From contig NC_135715.1 of the NCBI RefSeq assembly GCF_964656455.1, positions 40,434,603 to 40,498,602 on the forward strand: a stretch of DNA of 64,000 nt, given 5' to 3'. Each line of letters starts with the position of its first letter. The stretch's first letter is position 1. This document shows positions 36,201-47,848 of this stretch, piece after piece. Source of the stretch: Halichoerus grypus. Lineage: Eukaryota > Chordata > Mammalia > Carnivora > Phocidae. Below the pieces are notes generated by a model. That model ran no database searches. It saw only the letters and a list, made by a program, of their open reading frames with translations, and was not told where the DNA came from. Made by a program: the position numbers and the translations under genes.

Positions 36201-38030
36201 AGAAGAAACTACGCTTTTCTAAGATAATGTGCCTGGGATATAGAGAAGCTGGAATAAAATTTGAACTCTTCATCTGTGGGCCTCTACAACTCCATGTCTA
36301 ACTGGTGAGCAAGACTGAGTGGGAAATCCTGTGCGGCCTCAAATAGAGACTTCTTGAACTCTGCTTTTAGAGTATTTTACTCTATAAGCAAGTTGAATAT
36401 TAGCTGGATTTGTACTTCCATACCATTTGATATCAGGGCATACTTTTCTGCTTATTTATAGCTGGCCCCCCTAAATGAAATAATAATATATACATTAGAA
36501 GCTATATATCTTATTCAAGATCAAATTTTGAGATTGTACGATTATTAATTATCTTTTACAGGTTAAAATTCTCTTTCAAGAGAAAGTGACAAAGAGAATA
36601 TAAAACTTAAGCTACAATTTTTACACACAATCAAGAATCTTAATATACTACTTACAGAACAAAACCAGTTGCCTTAAAAAATATTACCCCAAATAAATTA
36701 ATTAATCAAAAAAAGAATATTACACCAAAACTGCTTCAACATGTGAAACCGTTTTGAAGATGACAACATACCTCCCCACAAGAGATTAATATATAAGCTA
36801 AACTCCTTAATATAGTTTTATCTAGCTATGTTTTGTTTATGGATTTTTACCATAAGAGTTATTTTACCCAATAATAACCAATGTGCAATCACTTACTTTT
36901 CATTAGCATTTTAATAGTAGGAAAGGAATTATACCTTATTTCATTTTTCATTTTCTAAGTATGTGTCATCTTGTTTTAAGTATGTCTCTATTAATTGGCA
37001 CTCTGCTCTTCACATATATATATGCTTTAATGTGTGTAAATTATCTATAAAAAGAAATGTAGTTAACTAATAACAATGGTTGCCCCTGGGGTACAGAATC
37101 CTGGGAATCAAGATGAGTGAGAAGCTCATATGTGACTGCTTTATTCTTTTACTATTGTTCTCTGTAATGTTATTTTCTTTAAAAAACAAGTACTAGAAAG
37201 ACTTGAAAATGACATACAGCTAAATTGTATCTGGTATACTTAGACCAATACACAGTCTCTGCAAGTTTTCCATGTTATATTTTTCTCTACATTTCTATTT
37301 TTAGTGGATAAACTAAGAAGTTTAACATTGTTGCTTAAATAGTTTTCTGCTCCTATATAATCCGTATCTATATATTGGCCCCAAGTACAGCTCCATATGG
37401 ATATCAAATAAATGTCTATTACATAAAAGTGACCTTTTTTACTGTTTCTTGTAACTATACTACATCCAGGTAGTTTTTAATTCTAACTTCAATCAGCAAA
37501 AGTCTATCCTACTTATTTGCTCTGAAACATGGTTCTGCTTATGTCCACTCAGTATTTACCTGGATGCTGTCCAAAGATTCTTCTCATACGTTAATTTAGC
37601 CATTTGTTTATTTTGTGTTTGTATTATCAGTTAAGCCACCAGCATCCTGAGAGACTTAGTGTGGTTTTGAGGCTATGGGCAGTCCTAGAATATGAACTCT
37701 GCATTCTCTGCATTTATCAAGTGTTCAAAGGGGTTCACAAAGGATCAAAACAATGTTTGGCCATTTCTACTCCAGATTCTCTATGTGACTATGTCCCGCC
37801 TATATTTTGGTAATACTGCCTATCATATCATGGGAACAACTCATGACCTCAGGGAAAAATCTATGTCAGTGAAAAGTCCATGTCAGTAGTAATCAGACTG
37901 ACTGACATTTAAGGTTCCCCAACTGATGCAGAAAGTAAACATTGCCAATTTTCCCCTTTTCTACTCAACTTCATACTAGTGATTAAAAAAAATAAATAGT
38001 TCATACGTCTTGGAAATTTTTACTCTTTTA
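36200..38030. other. Unique sequence
   Basis: No convincing exon. Short frames (37604-37813, 37692-37889) overlap in different frames with no domain. A weak old-LINE-like phrase, 'AACAATGGTTGCCCCTGGGG', occurs at 37073-37092. Confidence 0.45.
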
Positions 38031-38045
38031 AATAATGCAGTTTTT

Positions 38046-38252
38046 GGGGCACCTGGGTGGCTCAGATGGTTAAGCGTCTGCCTTCAGCTCAGGTCATGAT
38101 CCCAGGGTCCTGGGATCGAGCCCCACATCGGGCTCCTGGCTCAGCAGGGAGTCTGCTTCTCCCTCTCCCTCTGCCTCTCCCACTGCTCATGCTCTCTCTC
38201 TCTCTGTATCTCTGTGTCTCAAATGAATAAATAAAATCTTTAAAAAAAAAAA
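38046..38252 (+). mobile_element. Can-SINE, full length
   Basis: GGGGCACCTGGGTGGCTCAG head, CT-rich middle, A tail. Perfect 15-bp target duplication AATAATGCAGTTTTT at 38031-38045 and 38253-38267. Confidence 0.97.
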
Positions 38253-38267
38253 AATAATGCAGTTTTT

Positions 38268-38735
38268 ATCTTTTTAAATACTATGTAAGTACTATATATT
38301 TTGTTGTATTTTCCTCTCAGAGGATTAAAAATATTACTTTCTAAACTCATATTTTAAAACAAAAGTAAGGAGTTTAAGCAAACATGGAACAGATAAACAA
38401 ATGGAAATATTTATTCACTCACATTTATTTTAATAAAATAAGTTTCTTTAACATCTATATCAATGTACATTAAAACTATAAGTCTTGATATCATTTTAAA
38501 ACTATAAGTCTCTTGACAACATAGTTACATGTGGGAATGTAAAATTTCAGTAACTGAACTTGCTTCCAACTAGTATTTAATAATAAATACTAAATATAAA
38601 ACACAGTTTTAGACAAAATATATACCAAAGAACACAAAATTGCTTTCTATTTTAATGTCATTTAGGAGGAGAAATAAACAGAAATTAATAATAGAAGGTG
38701 TGAGTAGCATAATAAAAACAATACTCTGGTCTTTA
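38268..38735. other. Unassigned AT-rich sequence
   Basis: No gene or repeat seen. Confidence 0.4.
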
Positions 38736-38955
38736 CTTTGTACATATTAATCTCATCTTCACCAAAATATTACATAAAGAAAAGAAAGAAGAAAAGTATG
38801 TGAGCTAGGTACTGTAATTATTTACATTTTACATGTAAGACACCAAAATTCTAAGAGATTAAATACCTTTCCAAATTGTGCATCTAATTAGTATTTGGTT
38901 GAACATTAACTGCAGCCAATATAACTCTAGAATCCATACTCTTATAACATTACAC
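38735..38955 (-). repeat. MIR-like fragment, minus strand
   Basis: 'TGTAATTATTTACATTTTAC' and 'CTAAGAGATTAAATACCTTT', then 'TCTAGAATCCATACTCTTAT' match antisense MIR/L2 order. Confidence 0.6.
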
Positions 38956-39123
38956 CATGTTTATATGGATGCAATAGGGGGACAGATAAAAGGTAAAAGC
39001 ATCAAATTATTGAAGCAAGGAAAGATTGCAGGGACACTAACCATGTACTGAAGATCTGATAAACAGTTACATAAGAAAGAAAAGTGGTAGAAAGAAAAGA
39101 AGCATGAAATGAAATATGGCATA

Positions 39124-39327
39124 GGGGCGCCTGGGTGGCTCAGTTGGTTAGGCAACTGCCTTCGGCTCAGCTCATGATCCTGGAGTCCCGGGATCGAGCC
39201 CCACATCAGGCTCCCTGCTGAGCAGGGAGTCTGCTTCTCCCTCTGACCCTCCCCCATCTCATGCTCTCTCTCTCTATCTCATTCTCTCCCTCAAATAAAT
39301 AAATAAAATCTTAAAAAAAAAGAAATT
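39124..39327 (+). mobile_element. Can-SINE, young subtype, full length
   Basis: GGGGCGCCTGGGTGGCTCAG head with CTGGAGTCCCGGGATCGAG and CTCTGACCCTCCCCC. Target duplication AAATATGGCATA at 39112-39123 and 39328-39339, extendable to 18 bp with one mismatch. Confidence 0.97.
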
Positions 39328-39469
39328 AAATATGGCATATCTGATTACTGCAAATAAAGTGGTGTGGCTGGTACAATGGGCAGTGTGTATGCTGGAATGG
39401 TGGCAGGTGAGGCAAGATGTGGAAATGGGAATATAACTATGCAGGAGCTTTGTTACTGACCAAGACAGC

Positions 39470-39965
39470 CTTAATATTTCTCTCAGTTCCAATAAACTTT
39501 GACAGGTTTCCTCCTGACTGTAGGCCCCTGATCTCCCTTTTCTTAGAGAATTTTTACATTAGAAAACTCATAATTGCAAATTTTCTGTGCCCTTTTGAGA
39601 TGTAAATCTTTTCCTGGTCTTTAGTTAGGTTTACAAACCAGAAGTGTCTTTTCTCAAGCACCCAGAAGCCATTCCTTTAAAATGTAATCATCAAGAGAGA
39701 TAGTGCCTCTATTCCCCAGTTTCTGGGGAAAGTAGAAGTCTAACTTGGACAACCAACAATTAGCAAACACAGAGAGCTTAACTCTTAGACCAAGCTCTTC
39801 ACAAATGTCTTTTCCATTAGCTCAGTCCAGAATTTAAAAATCCTCAGGCCTTCTGTTTCAATAGAGTTAAATTCAACTTCTCTTCCCTATTGTAACAGTG
39901 TTGACCTTATTGCAATAGCCTTGAATAAAATCTTCCCTATTTTACCCCATCTGGTACAATTTTTG
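39470..39965 (+). repeat. Possible solo LTR or LTR-like repeat
   Basis: Text order resembles a mammalian LTR: 'AATTGCAAATTTTCTGTGCC', 'TTTCTGGGGAAAGTAGAAG', 'CAGAGAGCTTAACTCTTAG' and finally 'GCAATAGCCTTGAATAAAAT' with a polyadenylation signal. No open frame or second LTR. Family not assigned. Confidence 0.35.
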
Positions 39966-40660
39966 CTTGACTATAAACTATAAACACTTTAAATATTACT
40001 CTGAAACTTACAAGAAAACATATGTATCTACCCACACCAGGTAAATTTTAATATCTATAGCTCCTGTTTTAAGTATGAATATATTTATGTGTGTGCGTGG
40101 GTGTGTGCATGGGGAGGGGGCTTTGTGTGTGTATATACTCTCTAGCCTGGTAATTCACAGGTGTTTGAGGTTTGGATACATATGTGAAACAAACATCATT
40201 GTTTGAAACAATAAATCTTCCGCAGACAAGAGGAAATAACATTGAGGAGTTTTAGAATCAAGATTCTAGGTAGGCTCCCAGGGTCAGGCAATGCCTGCCT
40301 GTCAAAAAATATTAGTGAGGCCAGGAGTTTGTCATTTGATGGATAGACTCATAAGGACATGTCTCTGAAGGGATAACAGAGATCAAAAGATCAGTTTATG
40401 AAGAGGGAAGTAAAGTGGCAGATTGCAAGAATGATTAGCCAGATGTCCACATTTCAAGGTGTCTGTCCAAGTGAGGGCAACATGTAGTCTTTGTCTTTCT
40501 CTGTGCACAAATATCTTTGAGATGGGAGAATAAGTTTGTACTTGAACTAATAATAGCAGCAATAATAACAAAAGCCCTGCATTGCCTAATATTAATTTAT
40601 AGTTGATTAAAGCATAATCCTGGTGGACTTTAGAAATAGGTTGTGAGGAGCAGTTTTATT
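39966..40660. other. Unassigned sequence with GT-rich stretch
   Basis: A (GT)-rich irregular tract occurs at 40088-40135. No gene seen. Confidence 0.4.
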
Positions 40661-40671
40661 TATACCTAGTT

Positions 40672-40834
40672 TTTTTTTAAGATTTATTTATTTATCAGAG
40701 AGAGTGAGGGAGTGCATGGAAGTTGGGGGAGGGGGAGAGAGAGAATCCTCAAGCAGACTCCCCGCTGAGCATGGAGCCCAACACAGGGCTTGATCCCACG
40801 ATCCTGAGATCATGACCTGAGCTGAAATCAAAAG
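40672..40834 (-). mobile_element. Can-SINE, 5'-truncated, minus strand
   Basis: Tail 'AAGATTTATTTATTTATCAG' through 'GATCATGACCTGAGCTGAAA', then stops before the GAGCCACCCAGG head. Diverged older subtype. Confidence 0.88.
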
Positions 40835-41415
40835 CCGTATTTTCTCTTCTTTCTTCTGAATTTATTTTTAATGTTAAAAATTTAAATATCCAACATGTTT
40901 TAACATTAAATTCTCTTGATATTTGATTTCTATAGCTGTTTATAATACATGTAAGTATCTGAAATAGATTCAGCAATCAAAGTATACCATTTATTATGAA
41001 CTCTCCATTCAACGATTAGTTTGAGCTAACATTTTTCTAATTGTTTGCATAAGAAAAGAGTACTTTTCTAAGAAAGTTCATGGATTAGTCATTTTTAAAT
41101 GAATTTCTCTAAGTTTAAAATGTGTTTCATTTGTGTGCATATTGTATACATTATACTTGGTACTTTGCACTTAATGAATAACTTTGGTGTATTATCTTTT
41201 GGTTTAAAATTTATCTTTCTCAAATTCTGAACATATTTGACTCTGTTCTTAAGTAGTGAGTATTTTTGAGAAAGTTTGAGGTCAGCCTAATTCTACCTTA
41301 CTATCCATAGGATTATTTCTATTTCCTTAAAATGCAATGACTTATTAGAATATATCTTAATAATTTTCATTCTGTATGTTGTAATAAATGTTTATTTGAG
41401 AATAGGTTTAGATTC
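40835..41415. other. Unassigned AT-rich sequence
   Basis: Nothing recognised. Confidence 0.4.
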
Positions 41416-41960
41416 TCTTAGAGGAAGTGAAGATAGTACAGGGGGGTCCCTTAAATATTCTCCCAGTTTTATCCCTTGTTAATGTCACTGTACACTTGTC
41501 ACAACTAAGGAACTGATACCAGTGTATTACTATTAATTAAACCACATACTTTGCTCATCTTTCATTACTTTTTACCTGATGTCCTTTTTCTATTCTGTAA
41601 TTCCACTCAGAATACCACATTACATTTAATTTTCATTTATTCTTATTTCCTTTTGATTTGTGACAGTTTATCCGACTTTTGTTGTTGATAACCTTGAGTT
41701 TTGAGGAGTGCTAGTCGGGCATTTTGTATAATGTCCTTCAGTTTTGGTTTGTCTATTGTTTTTCTCATGGTTAGACTTGGGTTATGGGTTTTGGAAGATG
41801 ACTGTAGAGATAAAGTACAATTTTCAACATACTATATCAAGAGTACTTATCATCATGACTTATTATTGTTGATGTTGACTTTGGTCACCCGACTTAGCTA
41901 GCATTTGCCGGATTTCTCTCTGCAAAGTTACTTTTTCCCCATCCTTTTCATACTCTATTT
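41415..41960. repeat. Old LINE-type repeat fragment
   Basis: 'CTTGTCACAACTAAGGAACT', 'ACCACATTACATTTAATTTT', 'GTTTTGAGGAGTGCTAGTCG' and 'TTTTTCTCATGGTTAGACTT' are in the order of a widespread mammalian repeat that I associate with old L1s. Open frame 41701-41901 is part of it, not a gene. Orientation not certain. Confidence 0.5.
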
Positions 41961-42422
41961 CCGATGTTTAATTTTACGTATCAACTTGACTGGGCCACAA
42001 GGTGCATACATATTTGGTCAACTACTACTCTGGATGTATCTGTTAAGGTGTTTGGGATGAGTTTAACATTTAAATTGATAGAGGATGTAAAGCAGACTGG
42101 CTTCCCTAATGTGGGTGGGCCTCACCCAATCAATTGAAGACCTGAATAGAACAAGAAGGTTGAGTAAGAGGGAACTCTTCCTGGGTGACTGCCCGAGCTG
42201 GTACATTGATCTTCCCTGTCTTTGAATTCAGATTGAAGTACTGGCTCTTCCTGGGTCTCATGCCTGCTAGCTTTTGGACTGCAGCTTATAGCAGTGGCTC
42301 TCCTAGTTCTCAGGCCTTCAGACTTGGACTGGAACTATACTCTCATATATACTCTATACTTTCTTGGGTCTTCAGCTTACGGACTATAGATCTTGGGACA
42401 TGTCAGCCTTTGTAATGAAACA

Positions 42423-42425
<3 letters not shown>
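41961..42425 (+). repeat. Mammalian dispersed repeat (family not assigned)
   Basis: 'TATCAACTTGACTGGGCCAC', 'GGGTGGGCCTCACCCAATCA', 'GTACTGGCTCTTCCTGGGTC' and 'AGATCTTGGGACATGTCAGC' form a well-known repeat text that normally ends in a CT/TATA run, as it does here. I cannot name the family with confidence. Confidence 0.6.
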
Positions 42426-42471
<46 letters not shown>

Positions 42472-42700
42472 ATTCTTTCTACATGTATATACACATATAC
42501 ATATATATGACCCACTCTATATATAGGACTCTCTCTATATATTTATATACAAATATATATGGGTCTCTCTATATATGATTCTTTCTCTCTATATATACAC
42601 ACACATACACAGACATGTATATGACACTATATGCATGACTCTACATACATACATATGGTCTACACATATAAACATATTATGAAACTATATATATGATATG
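42426..42700. repeat. (TC)n then degenerate TATA/TCTC microsatellite
   Basis: About 16 TC units (42426-42458), then (TA)n and imperfect units such as TATATATGATTCTTTCT and GGGTCTCTCTATATATG. It appears to be an expansion of the simple-sequence end of the preceding repeat. Confidence 0.9.
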
Positions 42701-42939
42701 ACTAGTCAAAATTAAGAAGTAATTGTATGTATACTCACTCATGTATAGATATTAATAATTAATTTTGCACTTATTCATCTCTGTTTATATGAAGCTAAAC
42801 ATTTCATGCTGATATCTCAGAATCTGATCCAGTATCACATGGCTAAATTACAGCCTTACATCATTCTTTTTGTTTGTTTTGTTTTGTTTTTACTTGTTTC
42901 TATTTATTTATTTGCTCATTCGGGTTTTTTGGGGGAATT

Positions 42940-43000
42940 TCTTTCTTTCTTTTCTTTTTTTTATTATTATATCCAGTTAGTCAACATATAGTACATCATT
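42940..43000 (-). repeat. Possible L1 3' tail remnant
   Basis: T-rich run followed by 'AGTTAGTCAACATATAGTAC' and 'ATCATT', like the antisense very 3' end of carnivore L1. Only about 50 bases, so weak. Confidence 0.4.
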
Positions 43001-43298
43001 CTGACCTGCAGTCCATCTCCAGCAGTGAAAATCCTGGCTCCGATCATCTGCCACTCATAGTTATTTGTTTAATCCATATATACATACACTTCCCTTCATG
43101 TTAAGTTTTGACGTTTCCAGGCAAAATACCATTTTCCAAAGTTACTTAGCACCTTTTTCTGTACCCCCTTAAATGAGGTTGTACCATACCTACATTAGTA
43201 GTATAGTTAGATTGTTTTGTCACAATCTACATTCCATTGTGGAAAACATCTCTCCCCCAACTTGATACCTTAGTAATTTTTAAAATTTGAATACAGTA

Positions 43299-43489
43299 AG
43301 GCGCCTGGGTGGCTCAGTTGGTTAAGCGTCTGCCTTCGGCTCGGGTCATGATCCTGGAGTCCCGGGATCGAGTCCTGCATCCGGCTCCCTGCTCGGCAGG
43401 GAGTCTGCTTCTCCCTCTGACCCTCCCTCCTCTCATGTGCTCTCTCTCTCAAATAAATAAATAAAATCTTTAAAAATAAATAAATAAAT
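43299..43489 (+). mobile_element. Can-SINE, young subtype, full length
   Basis: GGCGCCTGGGTGGCTCAG head, CTGGAGTCCCGGGATCGAG, CTCTGACCCTCCCTCC. Perfect 17-bp target duplication AAAATTTGAATACAGTA at 43282-43298 and 43490-43506. Confidence 0.97.
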
Positions 43490-43506
43490 AAAATTTGAAT
43501 ACAGTA

Positions 43507-44049
43507 TATATTGTTCTTGCAATATAATCTGCCCTTTCAATCTGCAAACTCAAAACCACCTTCAATAGATTTTCGTCTTATATCACTGAATATTTTTCTC
43601 TTCTATTTGTTGTATTTCATTGAAACACATCAAAAATGCACATGCTGTGTCACCATTAACTTCCACTTCAATGGCATATGGTATAAGGATTTTCATATTT
43701 TTCATCTTATTTCATTTTTTAATATTTTAAAATCTGTTCCCTGGTCAATATTTTGTATTTAATCAATCATGTTCTAGGTTTTTAACATGACATGTTTATC
43801 TGTGTTTTTTAAATTATTTTAGGTTTCAATATTTACCAAGGTCACTAGCTTTTTAATTTACCTTCTCCATGGTTTTATGATTATCTTAAAATCATGCATT
43901 TCTTTTTTTGATTTTTTTTTTCTGAGATAATTTATGAATTAAATATCTCTGAAACTGTGATTGATAAAGTTTTTTTTCCGAAATCTTTTTTTTTTCTTAG
44001 GGAACTGCTTTTGCAATTGGCCTTTGTGCTCATATTCTTTTCTTCCTTT
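43507..44049. other. Unassigned T-rich sequence
   Basis: No gene or repeat recognised. Confidence 0.4.
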
Positions 44050-44060
44050 CATTTATAGTT

Positions 44061-44063
<3 letters not shown>

Positions 44064-44116
<53 letters not shown>

Positions 44117-44309
44117 TTTTTTTTGAGAGAGAGAATATATGCATAAGCAGGGGGCAGGCAGGGGAAGAGGGAGAGGGAGAGAGAGTCCTAAGCAGGTTCC
44201 ATGCCTGGCACAGAACCATATGTGGGACTCTATCTCATGACTCTGAGACCATGACCTGAGCTGAAATCAAGAGTCCAATACTTAACCAACTAAGCCACCC
44301 AGGTGCCCC
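44064..44309 (-). mobile_element. Can-SINE, minus strand, with expanded (TTTC)n tail
   Basis: Tail is a (TTTC) run to 44117 then T8; body to AAGCCACCCAGGTGCCCC. Imperfect target duplication CATTTATAGTTTCT/CATTTCTGGTTTCT at 44050-44063 and 44310-44323. Confidence 0.92.
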
Positions 44310-44324
44310 CATTTCTGGTTTCTA

Positions 44325-45011
44325 TAAAGCTTTCTTTGTTAGTTTTTATTTATTATTCTTATTTTGAAGATCTCAAATTATTACCAAAACAATTGTGTGA
44401 GAGGTGGCAATGTGTTTTGTGGAGTGTGGAAATTCCATAGATTCTATTTACCTGTGATAATAAACACTTAAAAAAAAATACAGTTGCATTTAAGTAATAA
44501 CTTGGCAAAAAAACATGGTTGCTATGCATTTTGGGGAGAAATCTCCCAAATAATATACAGTGTATATGTATGTGTGTGTGGTTAGGGAAAGAAAAAATAT
44601 ATATAGTATTAATTATCCAAATACATATATGTTCATAAATGCATATATATTTAAAGAATGAGAAGATTGTAGGACTAAAGATGGATGATCACTTAATATT
44701 TCTATTAATACATCTAATTATATCCATACACATTAAACTAAAAATTCATATTTTGCTCCTTAAAACCATAATATTTGTGGAACTACTAAATATTTGAGGA
44801 AATATGAAATGATATAGGTGTTGTAGATAATTTTAAGATGACTGTGAAATGAATGAACCTCATCACAGTGGTCTGCTAATTTGAGAGTTTATTATTTATG
44901 ATAATCAATTATTATAATCACACAGTAATATTTACTTTTACATTTAAAACAGTTTTATATGTCTTATAAATGGATCAAGGCCAGTGAGAATTTAAATGGA
45001 GAATCAAGTCT
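44325..45011. other. Unassigned AT-rich sequence
   Basis: No gene or repeat recognised. Confidence 0.4.
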
Positions 45012-45029
45012 AAAAAAGGAATAGGTTAG

Positions 45030-45234
45030 GGCGCCTGGGTGGCTCAGTTGGTTAAGCAACTGCCTTTAGCTCAGGTCATGATCCTGGAGTCCTGGGATCG
45101 AGTCCCACGTCGGGCTCCCTGCTCAGCGGGGGGTCTGCTTCTCCCTCTGACCCTCTTCCCTCTTGTGCTCTCTGTCTCTCATTCTCTCTCTCTCAAATAA
45201 ATAAATAAAATCTTTAAAAAAAATAAAATAAAAT
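45030..45234 (+). mobile_element. Can-SINE, young subtype, full length
   Basis: GGCGCCTGGGTGGCTCAG head, CTGGAGTCC mark, CTCTGACCCTC mark, long A-rich tail. 18-bp target duplication with one mismatch (AAAAAAGGAATAGGTTAG at 45012-45029; second copy 45235-45252). Confidence 0.96.
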
Positions 45235-45252
45235 AAAAAAGGCATAGGTTAG

Positions 45253-45778
45253 CAGGATAGTTTTTTGGCCACTAACCATATTTAGGCTATAAGCCAAATG
45301 AAGTAATACACAATTTTTTTTTTTTTTTTAATCTTTTGGGCCACAGACACTGGAAACCCCTCCAGTAGAAAAGTTACTTCTCCACTGAGGCTTATGGTTT
45401 GGTTTCTGTGTTTAGAATATAAGCCTGAAGAAACTGAGTTTTGCAAATTGGTTAACAGGCAGATGGTGCTGTACACTTACACGTCTGATACCCTTAATAC
45501 ACATTGTTTGGCTTTTGAGCAACTCCACGCTTTTACTGCCAATCATTAACTAATAATCTTGGAAAAGTTTCTTTCAGATTGAACATCCTCATATGGAAAA
45601 TCTAGGCTACACTGTTTTCTTTCAGGTCTAGCATTCTGTGATTTTAACTGCCTTTTGGAATTTCAAATTTTGATAGAAACAACATTATAAGGTAATGATA
45701 ATGTGTGAAAAGAACCCTTTCCATTGAACATTCCCCTTAACATTCATTGAATGACCTTTACTTTTCTCTAAAGTACTT
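45253..45778. other. Unassigned unique sequence
   Basis: No exon-like feature. A 64-codon frame at 45282-45476 has no domain. Confidence 0.4.
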
Positions 45779-45796
45779 CCCTCCATTTTATTCTTT

Positions 45797-46003
45797 TTTT
45801 TTAAGATTTTATTTGTTTCAGAAAGAAAGTAAGAGCAAGAGAGAGAGAGAAAGAGAGAGTGCGTGAGTGGGGGGAGGGGCAGAAGGAGAAGTAGACCCCT
45901 TACTGAGCAGGGAGCCCGAGGTGGGGCTCCACCCCAGGACCCTGGGATCAGGACCTGAGCCCAAGGCAGAGGCTTAACTGACTGAGCCACCCAGCCTCCC
46001 CAT
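45797..46003 (-). mobile_element. Can-SINE, full length, minus strand
   Basis: Tail 'TTTTTTTAAGATTTTATTTG' to GAGCCACCCAGCCTCCCC. Perfect 18-bp target duplication CCCTCCATTTTATTCTTT at 45779-45796 and 46004-46021. Confidence 0.97.
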
Positions 46004-46289
46004 CCCTCCATTTTATTCTTTATATTTTTAATCAATTCTCTATTCTTAGGTTGTCCTCTCTCATCTCCTTCCTCTTCCTTCTTTCTTCCATCAGTAACTC
46101 AAGATTAAAATTTCAATAATGGTATATCTAATGTGCACATACATTTTGTTAGCATGTCACGTTGTCATACAGATGCATAAAATATGTTGATCTCTCAGTC
46201 TTTCTCAAGTCAGGAAATGGCAATTCCAATTTTCTACTTTTTCAGTGGAAGCTTTCTTCCTTCTTTCTCAGGAAACAAAACTTATTCTT

Positions 46290-46518
46290 ATCCTTGAATC
46301 CTTTCTCCTATTCTCTTCATCATAAATCCTTCTTTCCATTCCACTTAAATGTATCTAGAATCCTATCATTTCTACCACTTACTCAACTAAATTGTTTTTC
46401 AAATTATGAACATGTCTAACCTGGGTGAATGCGGCAACTGTTATCACTCGTTATCTTTCCCATTTCCAGCAGCATGAGCTGTTCTCCACAGTGCAGGCAT
46501 TATGATTCCTTTAAAATT
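46290..46518 (+). repeat. L2 fragment, left part (split by insertion)
   Basis: Pyrimidine-rich L2 text leading to 'GTTCTCCACAGTGCAGGCAT' and 'GATTCCTTTAAAATTAGATC', then interrupted by the SINE/L1 unit and resumed at 47859. Confidence 0.6.
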
Positions 46519-46530
46519 AGATCTTTCTTG
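46519..46530. repeat. Target-site duplication, left copy
   Basis: TAGATCTTTCTT; repeated at 47849-47860 after the L1 and its A-rich end. Start fixed to within one or two bases. Confidence 0.8.
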
Positions 46531-46722
46531 GGGTGCCTGGGTGGCTCGGCTGGTTGGGGGTCTGCCTTCAGCTCAGGTCATGGTCCCGGAGTTCCGGGAC
46601 TGTGCCCCACATTGGGCTCTCTGCTCGGCGGGGAGTCTGCTTCTCTCTCTCCGTCTGCTCTTCCCTGGGCTCATTCTCTCTCTCCCTCTCTCGCACTCTC
46701 TCTCAAATAAATAAATAAAATC
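46530..46722 (+). mobile_element. Can-SINE joined directly to an L1
   Basis: Full-length head GGGGTGCCTGGGTGGCTCGG to (AAATA)n-AAATCTT, diverged subtype. Instead of an A tail it runs straight into L1 ORF2 at 'CTTTTCCAAAGAAGACATCC', sharing 3-5 bases (CTTTT) at the junction. No duplication flanks the SINE alone. Confidence 0.95.
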
Positions 46723-47765
46723 TTTTCCAAAGAAGACATCCAAATGGCCAACAGACACATGAAAAAGTGCTCAACATCGCTAGGCATCAGGGAACTCCAA
46801 ATCAAAACCTCAATGAGATATCACCTCACACCAGTCAGAATGGCTAAAATTAACAAGTCAGGAAATGACAGATGTTGGCGAGGATGCGGAGAAAGGGGAA
46901 CCCTCCTACACTGTTGGTGGGAATGCAAGCTGGTGCAGCCACTCTGGAAAACAGTATGGAGGTTCCTCAAAAAGTTGAAAATAGAGCTGCCCTACGACCC
47001 AGCAATTGCACTACTGGGTATGTACCCCAAAGATACAAATGTAGTGATCTGAAGGGCTACGTGCACCTTAATGTTTAGAGCAGCAATGTCCACAATAGCC
47101 AAACTATGGAAAGAGCCAAGATGTCCATCGACAGATGAATGGATAAATTAGAAGTGGTATATATATACAATGGAATACTATGTAGCCATCAAAAGGAATG
47201 AAATCTTGCCATTTGCAATGATGTGGATGGAACTGGAGGGTATTATGCTGAGCGAAATAAGTCAATCAGGGAAAGACATGCATCATATGACCTCACTGAT
47301 ATGAGGAATTCTTAATCTCAGGAAACAAACTGAGGGTTGCTGGAGTGGTGGGGGGTGGGAGGGATGGGGTGGCTGGGTGATAGACATTGGGGAGGGTATG
47401 TGCTATGGTGAGCGCTGTGAATTGTGTAAGACTGTTGAATCACAGACCTGTACCTCTGAAACAAATAATACATTATATGTTAAAAAAAAAAAAAGAAGAA
47501 GAAGAAGAAGATAGCAGGAAGGGAAAAATGAAGGGGGGGAAATCAGAGGGGGAGATGAACCATGAGAGACTATGGACTCTGAGAAACAAACTGAGGGTTC
47601 TAGAGGGGAGGGGGTGGGGGAATGGGTTAGCCTGGTGATGGATATTAAAGAGGGCACGTACTGCATGGAGCACTGGGGTGTTGTACGCAAACAGTGACTC
47701 ATGGAACACTATATCAAAAACTAATGATGTAATGTATGGTGATTAAAACAACATAATAAAAAAAA
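46722..47765 (+). mobile_element. L1 3' region, 5'-truncated, plus strand
   Basis: ORF2 C-terminus ([40 protein letters not shown] in 46744-47052) then 3' UTR with A-rich segment at 47482-47511 and the 3' end 'ATGGTGATTAAAACAACA' with A8. Frame lost after 47052. Similar in sequence to the young L1s elsewhere in the window. Confidence 0.93.
46744..47052 (+). pseudogene. L1 ORF2 C-terminal fragment
   Basis: A 102-codon frame corresponding to the last part of ORF2 with the cysteine-rich segment ([20 protein letters not shown]). It stops at 'GTGATCTGA', a change from the usual arginine codon. No start of its own and no upstream domains. Confidence 0.9.
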
Positions 47766-47848
47766 TAGATCAAGGAAGAGAAAAACTGAAATTTGATAAA
47801 ATTAATAATAATAAAACTAATAATAAATAAATAAATAAATAAATAAAG
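47766..47848 (+). other. Extra non-L1 segment between L1 end and target duplication
   Basis: After the L1 A8 comes about 35 bases of non-L1 sequence (TAGATCAAGGAAGAGAAAAA...) and then AAT/AAAT simple repeats before the right duplication. It may be a 3' transduction carried by L1 read-through, or partly the tail of the SINE. Confidence 0.5.

Noticed and set aside
39470..39965. Endogenous retrovirus provirus
   Set aside because: Only an LTR-like stretch; no gag, pol or env-like frame and no paired LTR, so at most a solo LTR.
42393..42578. 61-codon plus-strand frame
   Set aside because: Simple-repeat translation (S/L and I/Y runs).
46429..46718. Three overlapping plus-strand frames of 61-93 codons
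   Set aside because: They translate the Can-SINE; overlapping frames in the same SINE recur at other copies.
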